Made by a program: the position numbers and the translations under genes
DNA from: Theobroma cacao
Lineage: Eukaryota > Streptophyta > Magnoliopsida > Malvales > Malvaceae
Direction of reading: 5' to 3'
Length of the DNA stretch: 64,000 bases
NCBI RefSeq assembly: GCF_000208745.1
Contig: NC_030851.1
Span: 3,885,289 to 3,949,288, forward strand
Shown here: piece after piece, positions 61,248 through 64,000 of the stretch
Numbering within the stretch: the stretch's first letter is position 1
How the letters are laid out: every line of letters begins with the position of its first letter
The notes under the pieces: generated by a model
What the model was told of the DNA's origin: nothing
Databases searched by the model: none
Seen by the model: only the letters and a program-made list of their open reading frames with translations

Positions 61248-61573
61248 AAAATTTTTAAAAATTTTGAAAGGTGGTAGCCCCTGTAATTATGGGACGCCCC
61301 TGCCCCAGCCTATCTACTGATTCTTTTTTCCAGGTTGAGGCTTGCCAGATGAAAGCTTGATGCCGGCAGTTTGAGTGTACGATAAAAAGGGCTTTATTTA
61401 AGCTTTATAATAACCCATTTAATTCTTGTGGCAGATTTTGACCTTTGGTGTGAAGAGGTGGTGTTTAAGCTAAGTATTTACTTGAATTGGGCAAGATGCT
61501 AAGAAATTATTGGTTGATTGCTTGCCGAACTAGGTACGGACTATGAGGAAATATAGAGTTTGTAAAATTGATT

Positions 61574-61914
61574 GAGTACTTGTTTGGTTTGATTTTTTTT
61601 TAATTTATTTATCTCTTAAAAGTAAAAGTTAAGTCAAACATAAATTTTAAAAAATTTTTTTTAAATAAAGTAATTTTTTTTAAAGAATAAATTTTTTTAT
61701 TAAAAATATCTTTATCTATTAAAAATAATTACAATATTACTTTCTTAAAAAAAAAATACCTTTTATTATAATTTTAATCAAAATTATAACATTTAAAAAA
61801 GAACTTATAAAAAAAATTTACTAAATAACTTCAGCTTAATTCTAAAAATTATTATTTTTCATAAAAAGTTTATAATAGCTTTTAAACTAGAAAAAAGTCA
61901 GACCAAATAGGCTC
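61574..61914. mobile_element. MITE-like element, copy B
   Basis: Begins GAGTACTTGTTTGGTTTGAT and ends AGTCAGACCAAATAGGCTC. The right end reverse-complements to GAGCCTATTTGGTCTGACT, an imperfect inverted match to the left end. It is colinear with copy A at 16363-16779 but about 75 bp shorter. TTGAG on the left and CTGAG on the right may be remnants of a short target duplication. Confidence 0.7.
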
Positions 61915-63224
61915 TGAGTGTATTTTAAGATGAAGTTATTGCTGGAATTATGTTAGAGACCCAACACCTAGAGTGATTAGTGGGGTTTAAAAGGCGAAAT
62001 TAGTAAAACCAAAAGGTGAGTCTAAATTATTAAACTCATGCCGGTAGAATGAATGCCACACAAATAGCTTTAGAATTGTAGTAAATAAATATATTGTGGT
62101 TTTTTAGGGGGTTATTCGAGTTAGGGCTTTGTTTCTAAACAAACCTTGGCAAAGATGCTGGTGAATAAGCATTGGCCCCGGGGCAATTGGCCCTTTAAGG
62201 GTAAAAAAAGCAAAAAGATTTGAGCTTTGTAAAAAGACACTTGAAGGAACTAAACTGAACTCAAAGGAAAATATTGAGAGTAATTAATGACAATTCCCAC
62301 TAAATGAGGTAAGTGGGCAATTCCAAGGATCGATAAGGGCTAATAGAGGTTTTCGTTTTTAAAAAGTTTTAAAATTTTATAATTTTTTATAATTTTATAG
62401 TTTTATCTTTATTTTTTTTTAAATTTATACTTTCATCCCTACAAATATTGAACTTTTTGTTTTCGTCCTCCAAACATTAAATCCTAACTCTACTACTAAT
62501 TATGTGTTACATATTTAAATGTTATTGGGAAGCATGAGTTTCTAAACACTTAGGTTGATGTATAACCTTATTGTGTTTATGATTTCATGAGTATAAATTA
62601 TAGAGAAAATTATGAAGAATAAGTCATCTCAAACTTAATCATCAAAATAAATTTAACTGTTTTTAGTCATATTTAGCCATGATTTGATAAAAATACCCTT
62701 AAAAATATTTCAAATAAATTAAATCATTCATTATAATTTCTCTCCATTTGTACTTCCGATTTATCTCTCTCACCATCCCACTCTCTTTAATTTTATCGAT
62801 TTCTCTTTTCGTCATTCATCTGCTATGCTCTGATTTCTCTTTCCCGCATTTCAGATTTCTCTTTCTAACATTTTCAAGACACCAAGCGATGGTTTTGATG
62901 TGCTTGCATGGATGACTATTTAGAAAATTTGATTTTTAGGTATTTTGGATAAAATTAAAATAGTAAAAATGATCACAAATGTTTGAAATAGCTTTTAATT
63001 GAATCAATTCGAGACCTAGACACTAATATACTCAAAATTTTGAAATTTATAAATTTAGGTTTTCAAGAATTTTTTTTTTATTTTAGTAGAAATAGATATT
63101 TTAGATAAGAAAATTTGTGTTTTGATTTATGAAAATATGTTGGAAACACTTTAATCGGTGCCAAATTGTCAAAAAAAACAAAAAGAAATGAAGAGAGTTG
63201 AAAAGATTTGAAATTTTAGTTTGT
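61915..63224. other. Spacer with a dispersed-repeat mate
   Basis: Holds the inverted mate of the 60040-60130 repeat at 62380-62510. Otherwise AT-rich single-copy-looking sequence. A CT-rich segment at about 62740-62860 has no coding frame behind it. Confidence 0.45.
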
Positions 63225-63614
63225 AAGTAACAACAACATTTTAAGTATTAAAGTGTAACAAAATATTTTTGAATATGACATGTAACAACAATATTTTTTT
63301 AACATGGCGTGTAACAACAGTATTTTTTTTTTCAATATGGTATGTAACAACCTAACTATAACGTGTCACATGTTTTTGCATATGATGTGTAACAACCTAA
63401 CCATGAGGTGTCACATATTTTTGTACATAGAGTGTAACATGTTTTTGTACATGGCGATAACAACCTAAGCATGTCGTGTAACATGTTTTTGTACATAGCA
63501 TGTAACATGTTTTTGTATATAATGTGTAATATGTTTTTGTACATGACGTGTAACAACCTAACCATGACGTGTAACATGTTTTTGTATATGGTGTGTAATA
63601 TCATAGCGTGTAAT
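63225..63614. repeat. Two-variant minisatellite, unit about 24 bp
   Basis: Two related units alternate irregularly: GTGTAACATGTTTTTGTACA plus TGGC (type A, 24 bp) and GTGTAACAACCTAACCATGA plus CGT (type B, 23 bp). Both share GTGTAACA. The right two-thirds is well conserved and the left end (AACAACAATATTTTT) is diverged. The minus-strand frame through it is a by-product of the unit length being near a multiple of three. Confidence 0.9.
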
Positions 63615-63749
63615 TTTATTGAGGGTAATTTTATTCAATTTGATTAAAAATAGTTAAAATTATAAAAAGAGTTATTTTTGAAAACATATTATCTATAAGG
63701 GTTATTTTTTAAAATGTCTTAAATTATATTATGAGCTGTTTTATAACTG

Positions 63750-64000
63750 TCGTAACGTGCGGGCCCGGGAACCCGACCGCTAGACGTGAATGTGAAAACT
63801 CACTAAAAAAAAAATTAAACTAGGAGTCGCCACCAATCTTTTTTTTTAATAGGTGTGATTGGCCACCTATTGACTCGATTCTAATCGATGCAAACTTAAA
63901 TTAATTTTAAGCCCACCGAAAAGAACCTTAAACCGGTCTACAATTTTCTGGATCTAGGTTCGGGAGTACGGTTACGCCCGGGGAAGGATTAGCACCCCTC
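63750..64000 (+). mobile_element. Probable LTR-retrotransposon fragment at the window edge
   Basis: A GC-richer block appears abruptly: GTGCGGGCCCGGGAACCCGA, AGGAGTCGCCACCAATC, GATTGGCCACCTATTGACTC and CGCCCGGGGAAGGATTAGCA. The words GGAGTCGCCACC and GGGGAAGGATTAGCACCC, in this order, recur in plant retroelement-derived sequence as I remember it. The element continues past 64000, so ends, family and orientation are unknown. Confidence 0.45.

Noticed and set aside
63225..63614. The minisatellite as a CRISPR array or a coding repeat protein
   Set aside because: Units are contiguous without unique spacers, and the genome is eukaryotic; the open frame follows from the unit length.

Overview
This is a 64 kb window of plant nuclear DNA. 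Coding exons are interrupted by GT-AG introns (one GC-AG) with T-rich acceptors. Spacers are long and AT-rich, with small transposon relics and microsatellites. Every recognised protein belongs to a land-plant family, and the best remembered matches are Arabidopsis proteins. This points to a eudicot, probably a rosid; I cannot name the genus. There is no bacterial, viral or CRISPR content. One 42-base run of N is an assembly gap.

Layout from left to right:
(1) the 5' end of a BAH-PHD chromatin reader (SHL) on the minus strand;
(2) an 18-exon GH35 beta-galactosidase of the BGAL5 type (-);
(3) an 18-exon nucleolar protein with about five RRMs, RBM28/Nop4-like (-);
(4) a repeat-rich spacer holding a MITE-like copy, a degenerate tandem repeat and a 577-bp non-autonomous hAT-like element with a perfect 8-bp target duplication;
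(5) a frameshifted epoxide hydrolase pseudogene (+);
(6) a 5-kb spacer, then a BEL1-like homeodomain gene (BLH6/7) with a long spliced 5' leader carrying a predicted overlapping uORF (+);
(7) a DRD1-type SNF2 ATPase of RNA-directed DNA methylation (-);
(8) SUMO-activating enzyme subunit SAE2 (+), with a GC-AG intron;
(9) a two-exon OXS3-like small protein (-);
(10) an intronless CrRLK1L receptor kinase of the BUPS type (-);
(11) an NDR1/HIN1-like membrane protein (-);
(12) the plastid histidinol-phosphate phosphatase HISN7/IMPL2 (-);
(13) about 4.7 kb of transposon relics, an assembly gap, a two-variant minisatellite and a likely LTR-element edge.

I assembled the multi-exon genes by hand from splice signals and protein homology. 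In each complete gene the exon lengths sum to an intact reading frame: 730, 953, 680, 894, 649, 92 and 336 residues. Exon edges should be within a base or two.

The genes do not form a pathway or operon. What links them is gene order. As I recall Arabidopsis locus numbers, neighbours here correspond to neighbours in three Arabidopsis segments: AT4G39100-39120, AT2G21440-21480 and AT2G16390-16400. The window therefore looks like a less fractionated version of a region that was duplicated and pruned in Arabidopsis. I found no convincing new biological system. The most useful leads are this gene-order mosaic, the BLH overlapping uORF, the hAT-like element, the decaying epoxide hydrolase, the unusual splice sites and the repeat families.
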